A DNA stretch of 64,000 nt from SZUA-36 sp963759155 (GTDB taxonomy: Bacteria; Pseudomonadota; Gammaproteobacteria; Xanthomonadales; SZUA-36), in NCBI GenBank assembly GCA_963759155.1, contig CAVWXX010000017.1:124001-188000 (forward strand), given 5' to 3'. The position numbers and the translations under genes are program-made. Of the stretch, positions 40,330-50,434 are shown one piece after another. Within the stretch, counting starts at the first letter, position 1. Each line of letters begins with the position of its first letter. The notes under the pieces were generated by a model, which was not told the DNA's origin, made no database searches, and saw nothing but the letters and a program-made list of their open reading frames with translations.

Positions 40330-42045
40330 TTAGTCCAGTACTTCGGTCAATAGTTTTCCCTGGCTGCCGGAAGGCGGTTTGATACCCAGGTAGGCCGACA
40401 GTGTAGGCGCTATATCCGTGGTATGCACTTTGCGGTCGATGACTTTATGGTCAAGTCCGGCTCCTGCGAAAACAATGGGCACATAGGTATCATATGCCCA
40501 GGGTGAACCGTGGGTCGCAGCGACTGTTAAACCATCAAAATCATTGATAAACCAATTGGGCTCGAAAACGATATAGACATCACCGGAGCGCTTCGGGTGA
40601 AAATTGTTCAGCACTGCACGGTATAACCAGGTATCAGGGACATTGCCACTTCGCAACGCCGTGCTGGATACAGCCAGTGAAACGCCGGAAAATTTTGATA
40701 ACTCTCCGGCGATGGCACGCTCCAGTGCTGCCGGGTCGATGTTCGGGTTGAGCCTGGCATTGTCAGCCAGGTACAGGTACGGGTGTGCGTATCTTTCAAT
40801 GAGCTTTCCTTCTATACCAAATTGATCCTTGATGCGCAGAATGGCTGCTTCCCTGTCCCAGTTGTCGGGTTCGACATAGCCCGCGGGTACCCCAATGCTG
40901 TTCAGGTAACCCGGTGAGTCCGGACCACCATGATCGGCTGATAGTACGATCAGCGTATTACTCAATCCCACCTGTTTGTCTACAAAACTGAAGAGCTCAG
41001 CCAGGCTTCGGTCAAGTCGCAGAATATTGTCCTCGGCTTCAAGACTCGATGGTCCAAACACATGCCCAACATAGTCGGTCGATGAAAAGCTGACACTGAG
41101 AAAGTCAGTGTGGCCACGCCGGCCGAGTTTTTCACCGAGCAACGCCGCCTTGGCGAAATCAAGCACTAGTTCATCCCCCGCGGGGCTAAGCGTCAGCCAT
41201 GTCGTGAAGTAAGGGCTCTTGCCATCACCGAACGCATGTGGAAACACCCGGCCGAAGCCGCCCACGTCTGTCTCCCAGGCCCTGTCATCAGATGCGCCAA
41301 ACAGGTAGCTCTCCTGCTTGTGCAACAGTTCCCAGCTGGTATTGGCGTAGGTTTGCGGCAACTGCTTGCTATTCCAGTCGCTTACCCATGCCGGGTATGT
41401 GTCGAGATAGTAGTTACTGGTGACGAACTCACCACCGGACTTTGAAAACCAGAATGCCGTGCCGGCATGGCCAGCCATGGAAATTGCACCGCGGTCCTTA
41501 ACCGACACGCCGATGGCTTTGGAGCGTCCATTGTTATTGCTGCGTAACTCGTCGGAAAATGTCGATACCAGTATCGCAGCGGGTGAACGCCCCTCGGTTT
41601 TGGCAGCCCTTTGTGTCGGATCGATTTCAGCCCCTTCGTCAACATCGGCATCCGCGGTCAGAAGGCGATAACGGGCATCTTCAACATTATAGGTAATCAC
41701 ACCTTTTTCACGATCGAACCAGAGGTTTCCAACCATGCCGTGATCGGAAGGATTGGCGCCGGTTGCCAGTGTTGCGTGACCAACAATCGTTTCGGTGTTG
41801 GCATGAGCGTGATGAGCATTGCGATAAACGACACCCCGTTCCATAAGGTATCTGAAACCACCTTGACCAAGCCGTTCGTAGTACCGCATGGGTAAATCAC
41901 CGCGCAACTGATCAACGGTGATTTGCAGGACTAACCTGGGTGGTTCTGCAGCTTCGTCTGAAAGGGCCGCACTGCTGCAGACCATTAGCGAAACGACCAA
42001 AAGTATACTTTTGGCGGACAAAAAACATCGTGTACTAATTCTCAT
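40330..42045 (-). CDS. Exported alkaline-phosphatase-superfamily enzyme (PafA-like)
   Basis: The ATG at 42045 puts a signal peptide directly at the N-terminus; an ATG at 42078 is also possible. The product is about 571 residues. The metal and nucleophile region reads LQITVDQLRGDL, then NAHHAHANTETIVGHATLAT with the Thr nucleophile. The distal metal ligands are in FSSTDYVGHVFGP, LSADHGGPDSPG and ATHGSPWAYD. Family members are periplasmic phosphomonoesterases or phosphodiesterases; a PhoX or PhoA type is excluded by the motifs. It could release phosphate from esters. It is a single gene with a structured leader upstream. Confidence 0.85.
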   Translation of the reverse strand: MRISTRCFLSAKSILLVVSLMVCSSAALSDEAAEPPRLVLQITVDQLRGDLPMRYYERLGQGGFRYLMERGVVYRNAHHAHANTETIVGHATLATGANPSDHGMVGNLWFDREKGVITYNVEDARYRLLTADADVDEGAEIDPTQRAAKTEGRSPAAILVSTFSDELRSNNNGRSKAIGVSVKDRGAISMAGHAGTAFWFSKSGGEFVTSNYYLDTYPAWVSDWNSKQLPQTYANTSWELLHKQESYLFGASDDRAWETDVGGFGRVFPHAFGDGKSPYFTTWLTLSPAGDELVLDFAKAALLGEKLGRRGHTDFLSVSFSSTDYVGHVFGPSSLEAEDNILRLDRSLAELFSFVDKQVGLSNTLIVLSADHGGPDSPGYLNSIGVPAGYVEPDNWDREAAILRIKDQFGIEGKLIERYAHPYLYLADNARLNPNIDPAALERAIAGELSKFSGVSLAVSSTALRSGNVPDTWLYRAVLNNFHPKRSGDVYIVFEPNWFINDFDGLTVAATHGSPWAYDTYVPIVFAGAGLDHKVIDRKVHTTDIAPTLSAYLGIKPPSGSQGKLLTEVLD

Positions 42046-42253
42046 TGTCTCAACTTGATTGCAGGAGGTTGTCGCCATTTAACCACATTTTTGAGAGCAA
42101 AAAGTCAGTACACCCACATTTTTAAGCAGCAAGAAGTTATAGGTGGGGTGCCCCTGGGTTGGGGAACCAGGGAAGCCAAACTGGAGATAATACCCGTAGT
42201 GTAATCACGTTGCGTTTGTTTTCGTCTTGATTCTATTTAATTGCCCATCCATT

Positions 42254-42290
42254 CGCCCTGTAGGTGTCAACTTATTGCAGGGCGGGACAC
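42254..42290 (-). other. Possible pseudoknot in the leader region of the phosphatase gene
   Basis: CGCCCTG (42254-42260) pairs with CAGGGCG (42278-42284). GTGTC in the loop (42264-42268) is complementary to GACAC just outside (42286-42290), so an H-type pseudoknot can form on either strand. Between 42046 and 42253 there is also a repeated ACATTTTT-AG-GCAA-AAG element (42086 and 42117) and a CCCTGG...CCAGGG hairpin. No known riboswitch is recognised. Confidence 0.3.
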
Positions 42291-42296
42291 TCCACC

Positions 42297-42326
42297 AAAA
42301 AAAAGCCCGGCTAAACCGGGCTTTTT
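42297..42326 (-). terminator. Intrinsic terminator of pnp operon
   Basis: AAGCCCGG and CCGGGCTT form the stem around CTAAA. Runs of A before it and T after it make it usable in both directions. It stands 24 bases after the pnp stop codon. Confidence 0.85.
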
Positions 42327-42349
42327 AAAAACGTTTGGAAAGAGACTAC

Positions 42350-44443
42350 TTAGTCGTCTTTACCAACTTCCTTCATAGACAGCCTGACACGGCCCTGCTT
42401 GTCGACTTCAAGCACTTTGACCTTGACCATCTCACCTTCCTTAACAACATCGGTAACATTCTCAACACGATCATCAGAAAGCTGTGAGATATGTACCAGG
42501 CCATCACGGCCAGGTGCCAATGAGACAAATGCGCCGAAGTTCATGATCTTGATGACCTTGCCTTCGAAGACCTGACCCGGCTCGATGTCCGCAGTGATCT
42601 GCTCGATACGTTTCTTGGCTTCATCACCGGCTTCCTTGTTAACGGAACCAATGGTGATGGTGCCATCGTCGGTAATATCGATCGTTGCACCGGTTTCTTC
42701 AGTGATGCTGCGGATGGTGACACCACCCTTACCAATCACATCACGAATCTTGTCCGGATGAATCTTGATCGTTACCAGGCGAGGTGCGAACTCAGACATT
42801 TCACCACGTGGCTCGGAAATGACCTTGTTCATTTCGCCGAGGATGAAATTACGTCCATCATGTGCCTGTGAAAGCGCAATACGCATGATTTCTTCGTTAA
42901 TACCTTCGATCTTGATATCCATCTGCAGTGCGGTGATGCCATCGGCAGTACCGGCTACTTTGAAATCCATGTCACCGAGGTGATCTTCGTCACCCAGGAT
43001 GTCACTCAATACTGCAAAGCGATCGCCTTCCTTGATCAGGCCCATGGCGATACCGGCAACCGGCGCCTTCACAGGTACACCAGCGTCCATCAATGCCAGC
43101 GAGGTACCGCAAACAGAAGCCATAGAGCTTGAACCGTTTGATTCGGTGATCTCTGATACGACACGGATGACGTAAGGGAAATCTTCCATCTTCGGCAGTA
43201 CCGCGGTTACACCACGACGTGCCAGCCAGCCATGACCGATTTCACGACGTTTCGGGCCACCGGCAAAACCGGTTTCACCTACGCAGAACAACGGGAAGTT
43301 GTAATGCAGCATGAACGGATCTTTGTATTCACCGTTAACAGCATCGATCAACTGCGCATCGCGGGTCGTACCCAGCGTAGTTGTGACGATAGCCTGTGTT
43401 TCACCACGTGTGAACAGGGCTGAACCATGTGTACGTGGCAGAATGCCGGGTTTAACCGTAATCGGGCGAACCGTGGTTACGTCACGGCCATCAATACGCG
43501 GGTTACCCGACAGGATGTGATCTCGGACAAGGAACTTCTCAAGCTTGCCAAATGCGCCGGCTACATCAGCAGCTGATGGCGCGTTTTCGTCTTCCTCATT
43601 ACACAGGGCTTCAATAACAGACGCCTTAACTTCTCCGACAGCAGCCTGACGCTGCATTTTGTCAGCAATTGCATAGGCAGCTATCAAGCCGTCTTTGGCA
43701 GCAGCTTCAACTGATGCTTTCAGATCTGCATTTTCAGGTTCTGCTTCCCATTCCCACTTGGTGACGCCAGCCTCGGCAACCAATTCATTAATGGCGGTTA
43801 CGACGGCTTTCATAGCCTCGTGTCCATAGGTAACAGCGCCAAGCATGACTTCTTCAGAAAGAAGGTCTGCTTCTGACTCAACCATCAATACGGCTTTTTC
43901 TGTTCCGGCAACAATCAGGTTCAGTTTTGACTCTTCCAACTGGCTTGTGGACGGGTTAAGTACGTATTCGTCATTGATGTAGCCGACTCTTGCCGCACCG
44001 ACCGGGCCACTGAATGGCATGCCGGAAAGCGCCAATGCCGCTGATGTACCAATCAGGGCAGGAATATCACCATCTATTTCCGGGTTGGAAGAGATCAGGT
44101 TAGCTGTGACCTGTACTTCGTTAAGGAAACCCTTCGGGAACAACGGACGGATCGGGCGATCAATCAAACGACAAGTCAATGTTTCCTTTTCGGTTGGGCG
44201 TCCTTCGCGTTTGAAGAATCCACCCGGGATACGCCCTGCAGCGTAGAATTTTTCCTGGTAATTGACGGTTAAGGGAAAGAAGGACTGACCGGGCTTGGCC
44301 GCCTTTTGTCCTACCACCGCAACCATGACCACGGTATCGTCCATATTGACCATAACGGTGGCAGTGGCCTGACGGGCAATTTCACCGGTTTCGATGGTGA
44401 CTGTATGGTCGCCAAATTGAAATGACTTCGTTAATTTTTGCAC
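42350..44443 (-). CDS. pnp: Polyribonucleotide nucleotidyltransferase (PNPase)
   Basis: The GTG at 44443 has CAGGAAATTAAA upstream and matches the usual N-terminus; the ATG at 44473 adds ten residues. The product is 697 residues. Two RNase PH-like domains (from FQFGDHTVTIETG, and from KPGILPRTHGSALFTRGE) flank a helical linker. A KH domain (DVIGKGGVTIRSITEETGA, near residue 560) and a C-terminal S1 domain (FEGKVIKIMNFGAFVSLAPG) follow. It degrades RNA phosphorolytically and is part of the degradosome. The rpsO-pnp order is conserved, and autoregulation through the leader is expected. Confidence 0.97.
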   Translation of the reverse strand: MQKLTKSFQFGDHTVTIETGEIARQATATVMVNMDDTVVMVAVVGQKAAKPGQSFFPLTVNYQEKFYAAGRIPGGFFKREGRPTEKETLTCRLIDRPIRPLFPKGFLNEVQVTANLISSNPEIDGDIPALIGTSAALALSGMPFSGPVGAARVGYINDEYVLNPSTSQLEESKLNLIVAGTEKAVLMVESEADLLSEEVMLGAVTYGHEAMKAVVTAINELVAEAGVTKWEWEAEPENADLKASVEAAAKDGLIAAYAIADKMQRQAAVGEVKASVIEALCNEEDENAPSAADVAGAFGKLEKFLVRDHILSGNPRIDGRDVTTVRPITVKPGILPRTHGSALFTRGETQAIVTTTLGTTRDAQLIDAVNGEYKDPFMLHYNFPLFCVGETGFAGGPKRREIGHGWLARRGVTAVLPKMEDFPYVIRVVSEITESNGSSSMASVCGTSLALMDAGVPVKAPVAGIAMGLIKEGDRFAVLSDILGDEDHLGDMDFKVAGTADGITALQMDIKIEGINEEIMRIALSQAHDGRNFILGEMNKVISEPRGEMSEFAPRLVTIKIHPDKIRDVIGKGGVTIRSITEETGATIDITDDGTITIGSVNKEAGDEAKKRIEQITADIEPGQVFEGKVIKIMNFGAFVSLAPGRDGLVHISQLSDDRVENVTDVVKEGEMVKVKVLEVDKQGRVRLSMKEVGKDD

Positions 44444-44578
44444 TTTAATTTCCTGCTTTGTGTGAAGAGCCACCTGGCTCTTTTAGGCCTGATTCCAGGC
44501 ATTTCCTTCATGTACGGTCAAGCACTGCCAGAACAAGTGTTGTGACAGGCATGACCATTTGGTACTAAACAAATTGAT

Positions 44579-44848
44579 TTAACGACGTAAACCAAGACGT
44601 TCGATCAGATCGCGGTAACGCTGGATTTCTGTCTTCTTCAGATAGTCCAACAAACTGCGACGCTGATTAACCATGCGCAACAAACCGCGACGGGAATGGT
44701 GGTCATGCTTGTGGGCTTTGAAATGATCAGTGAGGTGTTGAATTCTTGCGGTCAATAAGGCGACCTGAACTTCAGGTGAGCCGGTGTCGTTCTCTGAGCG
44801 TTTAAATTCACTTACAACTTTACTTTTTGATTCTGCATTAATAGACAT
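44579..44848 (-). CDS. rpsO: 30S ribosomal protein S15
   Basis: The ATG at 44848 with GGAGATGG upstream gives the standard 89 residues; a longer frame upstream is spurious. Core motifs GSPEVQVALLTARIQHLTDH and HSRRGLLRMVNQRRSLLDYL, then ending RYRDLIERLGLRR, are all present. It binds 16S rRNA in the platform. It is located between truB and pnp as in most Gammaproteobacteria. No strong terminator is seen between rpsO and pnp. Confidence 0.97.
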   Translation of the reverse strand: MSINAESKSKVVSEFKRSENDTGSPEVQVALLTARIQHLTDHFKAHKHDHHSRRGLLRMVNQRRSLLDYLKKTEIQRYRDLIERLGLRR

Positions 44849-44997
44849 GGTTCCATCTCCATGAATAGAGCCCCGTGGTTTTTGGAAAAGTCCCACCACA
44901 TGATTGTGATGAAGTCCTGCAAAAACCGGTAGCCCCGGGTTTTAGTTAGCCGCTCATTTTAACTGGCATACAACCACCAGACAAGGATAAAGACCGG

Positions 44998-45906
44998 CTA
45001 CAGGTTAAAAACACGCATTGGCTGAAGTTCTCCATTGGAGCTTATCTCCGCCAACCCCAGCAAATCTTCATCAGGGCCATACACACGCACCTGGCCGACG
45101 GGCGACCCACCTGGCTGAACTGGAAACTGTTGACCGTGTTTGAACTTGCCACGCTGATCTGCGTCCACATCCACACGCGGCCAGGCCGGAAGCCCTGCAT
45201 CAATGGGAAGCAGGACATCTGACAGTTTATCGCTGTCCCGGGCTTCCTGTAATTGCTCAAGTGTCTGCATGGGGAAGTTTTCAAAAGGCTCCACCAGCGT
45301 GCGACGAAGCTCGACCAGGTGTGCGCAACTGCCAAGGGCCTTGGCGATATCCTCGGCGAGTGTTCTGATATAGGTTCCCTTGGAGCAGTGAACCTGAAAG
45401 CTTAGCAAGGGAGCCTGCCATTCCAGCAATTGAAGTTGATGTATAACCGCAGCACGCGCGGGACGTTCGATAACAATACCGGCACGGGCGTACTCATATA
45501 GCGGTTTGCCCTCGTGCTTCAACGCGGAGTACATCGGTGGAACCTGCATTATTTCGCCTACGAAATTTTGCAGGGTTTCTGAGATTGTGTCGGAGTCGAG
45601 TCCAGGAACCGGACAGCTTTGAATAAGTTCACCTTCCACATCACCTGTAGTAGTCGCTTCACCCAGGCGGGCAGTCGCGTGGTAATGCTTACCTGCCTCC
45701 AGCATAAAGGCGGCTGTCTTACTTGCCTCACCCAGGCAGACTGGCAGCATGCCGGTTGCAAATGGATCGAGACTGCCCGTGTGACCGGCCTTGCGGGCCT
45801 GAAACATTCCACGGACTTTTTGTAATGCACGGTTGGAAGAGATTCCAACCGGTTTATCCAGAAGGACGATACCGCTAATATTCGCCCCGTGTTTACGGCG
45901 ACTCAT
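44998..45906 (-). CDS. truB: tRNA pseudouridine-55 synthase
   Basis: This is a 302-residue enzyme that makes pseudouridine 55 in the T-loop of tRNAs. The N-terminal GIVLLDKPVGISSNRALQKV is followed by GHTGSLDPFATGMLPVCLGE with the catalytic Asp. A C-terminal PUA-like part contains LPAWPRVDVDADQRGKFKHG. ATG overlaps the rbfA stop by one base, so the two are coupled. Length agrees with the proteobacterial family. Confidence 0.96.
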   Translation of the reverse strand: MSRRKHGANISGIVLLDKPVGISSNRALQKVRGMFQARKAGHTGSLDPFATGMLPVCLGEASKTAAFMLEAGKHYHATARLGEATTTGDVEGELIQSCPVPGLDSDTISETLQNFVGEIMQVPPMYSALKHEGKPLYEYARAGIVIERPARAAVIHQLQLLEWQAPLLSFQVHCSKGTYIRTLAEDIAKALGSCAHLVELRRTLVEPFENFPMQTLEQLQEARDSDKLSDVLLPIDAGLPAWPRVDVDADQRGKFKHGQQFPVQPGGSPVGQVRVYGPDEDLLGLAEISSNGELQPMRVFNL

Positions 45907-46310
45907 TAATCCTGATCAGGCTCTTCTGTGTCGGCCAGCGTTCTCTCAAATCCATCTTTGTCGGAGCTCAGGGCCTTTGAAATCAGCTCATCAATATGAC
46001 TGCCCTTCTCCACCGAATCATCGTGCTCGAAATGCAATTCCGGCATATGACGCAGACGCAACTCCTTGGCGAGCCGCGACCGAAGAAAGCTCGAGGCGCG
46101 ACGCAATGCCTTCAGGCTTTCCTGCGCTTTCTCAGGCTCAAACACGGTGATGAACACTTTTGCATGTGAGAGATCACGGGTCACTTCCACGTCAGAAAGA
46201 CTGACAAACCCCACTTCCGGGTCCTTGATCTCCTGCTGGATCAGCTTGGCCAGATCACGCCTGATCTGGCCGGCGACACGTTCTGATCTTTTAAAATCCC
46301 TTGGTGGCAT
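45906..46310 (-). CDS. rbfA: Ribosome-binding factor A
   Basis: This 134-residue KH-like protein helps 16S rRNA 5'-end maturation in the 30S subunit. Typical blocks are RVAGQIRRDLAKLIQQEIKD, VGFVSLSDVEVTRDLSHAKV and LRLRHMPELHFEHDDSVEKG. The acidic C-terminal tail (residues 115-134) is somewhat long. It lies between infB (16-base gap) and truB (overlap). Confidence 0.96.
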   Translation of the reverse strand: MPPRDFKRSERVAGQIRRDLAKLIQQEIKDPEVGFVSLSDVEVTRDLSHAKVFITVFEPEKAQESLKALRRASSFLRSRLAKELRLRHMPELHFEHDDSVEKGSHIDELISKALSSDKDGFERTLADTEEPDQD

Positions 46311-46326
46311 ATTGCTTCAAACTCCC

Positions 46327-48852
46327 TTATTTAAGGGTTCTGGCGACCTCGGTCCTTTCGAAACATTCAACCTGATCACCTGGCTTGATATCGTTATACA
46401 TCTTGACCCCGATACCGCATTCGGTTCCAGAGACCACTTCGTTCACGTTATCCTTGAAACGTCTCAATGACTCGAGTTCACCCTCGAAAACAACCACGTT
46501 ATCACGCAACACCCTGATAGGGTTAGCACGTTTCACATGACCTTCGATCACCAGGCAACCGGCAATGGCGCCAAATTTTGATGAGCGGAATACATCCCGC
46601 ACCTCGGCCAGACCGACAATTGTCTCCTTGGTCTCGGTGCCAAGCATACCGGTAATGGCAGCTTTAACTTCATCGATGGCTTCATAAATAATGCTGTAGT
46701 AATGCAGGTCAAGTTCCTGTTCCTGGATGACCCGGCGTGCACTGTTATCTGCACGTACATTGAAGCCGATGATGATAGCGCCTGATGCATGTGCCAGTGT
46801 CGCATCAGACTCCGTTATCGCACCAACACCAGAGGCCACAATACTGACCTTGATATCGTCATTGCTTAGGCTGACCAACGAGTCCTTAAGTGCCTCTACA
46901 CTGCCCTGAACATCAGCACGGATAAGAAGGTTAACCACCTTCTGCTCACCTTTACCCATGTTCTCGAACAGGTTTTGCAGATTCGCGGCCTGCTGCTGCG
47001 CGAGACGGCTTTCACGTTGACGTCCCTGGCGCTGAGCCGCAGCTTCACGGGCCTTTCTTTCGTTCTTGACGACCAGCATCTCGTCACCGGCAAAAGGCAC
47101 ACCGGATAAACCAAGGATGACCGCAGGCATGGATGGCCCGGCCGATTCAATTGCGGCACCGGTTTCATCAAACATCGCCCTGACACGCCCGAACTCCTGA
47201 CCTGCCAGAACCATTTCGCCCTGCTTGAGCGTGCCGTTTTGCACCAGTACAGTTGCAACCGGACCACGACCTTTATCAAGGCTGGATTCGATCACAATGC
47301 CTTGTGCACGACGTTCCGGATCGGCTTTGAGCTCAAGTAACTCGGCCTGAAGGGAAATACCCTCAAGCAGGTCTTCAATACCTTCACCGGTCTTGGCAGA
47401 AACAGGTACAAACAGTTCCTCACCGCCCCATTCTTCAGAAATAACCTCTTCCTGGGAAAGCTCGGACCTGATGCGTTCAATGTCTGAATCGGGAAGGTCG
47501 ATCTTGTTGATCGCCACAATAAGAGGCACTTCGGCGGCACGTGCATGCTGGATCGCTTCCTTCGTTTGTGGCATGACACCGTCATCAGCGGCCACCACGA
47601 GCACAACGATATCCGTTGCCTTTGCGCCGCGTGAACGCATGGCGGTAAAGGCCGCGTGACCCGGTGTATCCAGGAAGGTGATAATGCCGCGTTTTGTTTT
47701 CACATGGTACGCACCGATGTGCTGTGTAATACCACCAGCCTCATCATCAGCCACCTTGGTCGCCTTGATATAATCAAGTAATGATGTTTTACCGTGATCA
47801 ACATGGCCCATGACGGTAACCACAGGTGGGCGTGCAATACCTTCATCACCCATCTCGACATCAGCAGCAATGAGTTCTTGCTCAATACCTTTTTCTTCAG
47901 CCGGTCTGGCACTGTGTCCCAACTCCTCGACAACGAGGATAGCCGTGTCCTGATCCAGGTTCTGGTTAATGGTAACCATCATACCCATCTTCATCAGTAC
48001 CTTGATAACCTCTGCGGCCTTGATAGCCAAAAGCTTGGCCAACTCCGCAACCACGATAGTTTCAGGAATCTCAACATCACGAACCACGGGTGCGGTCGGT
48101 TTGGAGAAACCATGCTCGGTGGGTCGTGAAGGGGCACTGCTGCGTTTCGTCGGTTTCCGACGCCGGCCGCCTGCACCCACATTGACATGCAGTTCCTGAC
48201 GCCCGTAACGGGTGGCCGGTTTAGCACGTTCTTTCTTACGTTTGTGCTGTTCATCAGCCAGCTTCTTAAGACGTTCTTCTTCTTTTTTGCGTGACTCTTC
48301 TTCGGCTCTGAGTCTTGCAGCGGCCTGCTCTTCCTGTTCTTCCTGCTCACGCAAGGACTGCTCTTCGCGGGCTTTGATCGCTGCTTCCTCAGCGGCCTTA
48401 CGGGCTGCTTCCTCTGCCTCCAGACGCGCTTTTTCTTCAGCTTCAACGCGGGCTTTTTCCTCAGCCTCACGCCGCTCCTGAACTTCCTTCAGCGCCTGCT
48501 GAACTTTCTCTCTTTCAGGATCCACTTCCTGTAAAGCTTCACGCTTCACATAGGTGCGACTCTTGCGGAATTCGACATTCACGGTCTTGGTCGATGCCCT
48601 TGGACCACTGCCCTGGATACGCAACTCGCTCATCGACTTACGCTTCAAGGTCACTTTTCGTGGCGCAGTTGCATCACTTTCCGATTTGCCATGTGATGAC
48701 CGGAGGTGAGCCAATAACTTTTTCTTGTCGTCATTGGACACCGCGTCATCACCTGATGTGAGCGCGATGTTGGCTTTGCTCATTTGGTCAATCAGCTTAT
48801 CAACACTGATTCCCAGCACTTCTGCCAATTGTGCGACGGTAACTTGGGACAT
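46327..48852 (-). CDS. infB: Translation initiation factor IF-2
   Basis: This 841-residue GTPase brings fMet-tRNA to the 30S subunit. The N-terminus has the IF2N module (VTVAQLAEVLGISVDKLIDQ). A very long charged helix rich in Glu, Ala and Arg follows (about 115-215), then a second IF2N region. The G domain begins near residue 350 with GHVDHGKTSLLDYIKAT, then LDTPGHAAF and NKID. Domains II-IV end in ECFERTEVARTLK. Internal starts as in E. coli are possible. It sits between nusA and rbfA. Confidence 0.97.
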   Translation of the reverse strand: MSQVTVAQLAEVLGISVDKLIDQMSKANIALTSGDDAVSNDDKKKLLAHLRSSHGKSESDATAPRKVTLKRKSMSELRIQGSGPRASTKTVNVEFRKSRTYVKREALQEVDPEREKVQQALKEVQERREAEEKARVEAEEKARLEAEEAARKAAEEAAIKAREEQSLREQEEQEEQAAARLRAEEESRKKEEERLKKLADEQHKRKKERAKPATRYGRQELHVNVGAGGRRRKPTKRSSAPSRPTEHGFSKPTAPVVRDVEIPETIVVAELAKLLAIKAAEVIKVLMKMGMMVTINQNLDQDTAILVVEELGHSARPAEEKGIEQELIAADVEMGDEGIARPPVVTVMGHVDHGKTSLLDYIKATKVADDEAGGITQHIGAYHVKTKRGIITFLDTPGHAAFTAMRSRGAKATDIVVLVVAADDGVMPQTKEAIQHARAAEVPLIVAINKIDLPDSDIERIRSELSQEEVISEEWGGEELFVPVSAKTGEGIEDLLEGISLQAELLELKADPERRAQGIVIESSLDKGRGPVATVLVQNGTLKQGEMVLAGQEFGRVRAMFDETGAAIESAGPSMPAVILGLSGVPFAGDEMLVVKNERKAREAAAQRQGRQRESRLAQQQAANLQNLFENMGKGEQKVVNLLIRADVQGSVEALKDSLVSLSNDDIKVSIVASGVGAITESDATLAHASGAIIIGFNVRADNSARRVIQEQELDLHYYSIIYEAIDEVKAAITGMLGTETKETIVGLAEVRDVFRSSKFGAIAGCLVIEGHVKRANPIRVLRDNVVVFEGELESLRRFKDNVNEVVSGTECGIGVKMYNDIKPGDQVECFERTEVARTLK

Positions 48853-48889
48853 ATATTCTGCTCCTATAAGAACCTATGGGTTCTTTTTT

Positions 48890-50392
48890 TCAGGAATCCT
48901 GGTTTTCTTCTTCAAACCACGGGGCGCGTGCCGCCATAATCAATGCGGCTGCCTCTTCTTCTGACATTTCGTCAATTTCCTGCAATTCATCAACGGAAAG
49001 CTCTGCCAGGTCTTCCTGCGTACGGGTACCCTTTTCTGCCAGGCGGTAAGCAAGCCGTTCAGTCATTCCATCCAGGCTGAGAAGATCCTCTGCCGGGCTG
49101 TTGTCATCGAGCGCTTCTTCCTTGGCAATCAGTTGCGTCAGCAGCGCATCACGTGCGCGGCGGCGTAACTCCGTGACCATTTCTTCGTCAAACTCTTCAA
49201 TTTCAAGTAACTCGGAGTCGGGTACATAAGCAACTTCTTCGATATTGCTGAAACCTTCCTGCACCAGGATATTGGCAACACCCTCATCAACATCCAGGCG
49301 TTCCATAAAGTTCTTGAGAACCTTTCCAGCTTCTTCTTCACCCTTCTTGTCAGCGTCTTCCACGGTCAGGACATTCAACTCCCAGCCGGTAAGGTCGCTG
49401 GCCAGCCTTACATTCTGCCCGCCACGACCGATGGCCTGGGACAAGGCGGCTTCTTCAACTGCGATGTCCATCATGCGACGCTCTTCATCGACAACGATGG
49501 ACGCAACCTCTGCGGGCGCCATTGCATTGATGACAAACTGTGCCGGATTATCATCCCACAGGATAATATCGATCCGCTCACCCGCCAGTTCATTTGAAAC
49601 GGCCTGGACACGCGAACCACGCATGCCGACGCAGGCGCCGATCGGATCAGTTCTTGGATCATTGGATTTCACAGCGATCTTGGCACGACGACCCGGATCA
49701 CGGGCGCCACCCATAATGGAAATCAATTCCTGTCCGATTTCCGGCACTTCCAGCTCAAACAGGGCAATCAGGAATTCCTTGATGGTACGACTGGCAAACA
49801 ACTGTGGTCCGCGCATTTCAGGCTTCACTTCATAAAGAAATGCCCGCAAACGATCTCCCGGACGTACCGTCTCACCCTGGATCATATGACGTTGGGCAAC
49901 AAATGCCTCTGCATTGCCGCCCAGGTCCAGGTAGACATTGCCACGCTCAACCCGCTTGACAATACCGTTGATCAATTCACCTTCACGTTCCTTGTAGGCC
50001 TCGACCACCTGCTCTCTCTCGGCTTCACGAACACGCTGCACGATGACTTGCTTTGCAGTCTGTGCAGCGATACGGCCGAACTCGACGTTTTCCATGGGTT
50101 CTTCAATAAAATCACCCACTTCTAATTCGGGGTTATGCTTTAAAGCATCTTTAAGCAGGATCTGGTGATCCTCTGACTCAATTTCCGCTTCATCATCCAG
50201 AACCTCCCAGCGACGAAATGTCTCGTACTCGCCGGTGTCGCGATCAATCGAAACGCGTGCCTGGATTTCATCGTTGTGGCGTTTGAGAGTCGCCATTGCC
50301 AGTGCCGATTCCAATGCTTCAAAGATGACGTTCTTGGCGACACCTTTTTCATTCGATACTGCATCTACGACCAGAAGAATTTCTTTACTCAT
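48890..50392 (-). CDS. nusA: Transcription elongation/termination factor NusA
   Basis: This 500-residue protein binds RNA polymerase and nascent RNA. The N-terminal domain is about 1-130. An S1 domain (GIVKRVERGNVYLDLGGNAE) follows, then two KH domains (DPRTDPIGACVGMRGSRVQ; SQAIGRGGQNVRLASDLTGW). Two acidic C-terminal repeats are about 365-430 and 445-500, of the E. coli type that binds the alpha C-terminal domain. rimP-nusA-infB order is conserved. Confidence 0.97.
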   Translation of the reverse strand: MSKEILLVVDAVSNEKGVAKNVIFEALESALAMATLKRHNDEIQARVSIDRDTGEYETFRRWEVLDDEAEIESEDHQILLKDALKHNPELEVGDFIEEPMENVEFGRIAAQTAKQVIVQRVREAEREQVVEAYKEREGELINGIVKRVERGNVYLDLGGNAEAFVAQRHMIQGETVRPGDRLRAFLYEVKPEMRGPQLFASRTIKEFLIALFELEVPEIGQELISIMGGARDPGRRAKIAVKSNDPRTDPIGACVGMRGSRVQAVSNELAGERIDIILWDDNPAQFVINAMAPAEVASIVVDEERRMMDIAVEEAALSQAIGRGGQNVRLASDLTGWELNVLTVEDADKKGEEEAGKVLKNFMERLDVDEGVANILVQEGFSNIEEVAYVPDSELLEIEEFDEEMVTELRRRARDALLTQLIAKEEALDDNSPAEDLLSLDGMTERLAYRLAEKGTRTQEDLAELSVDELQEIDEMSEEEAAALIMAARAPWFEEENQDS

Positions 50393-50434
50393 TTGCTGTT
50401 AACTCCGTGCAGGGTCATATCCCGTATTTCGTCA

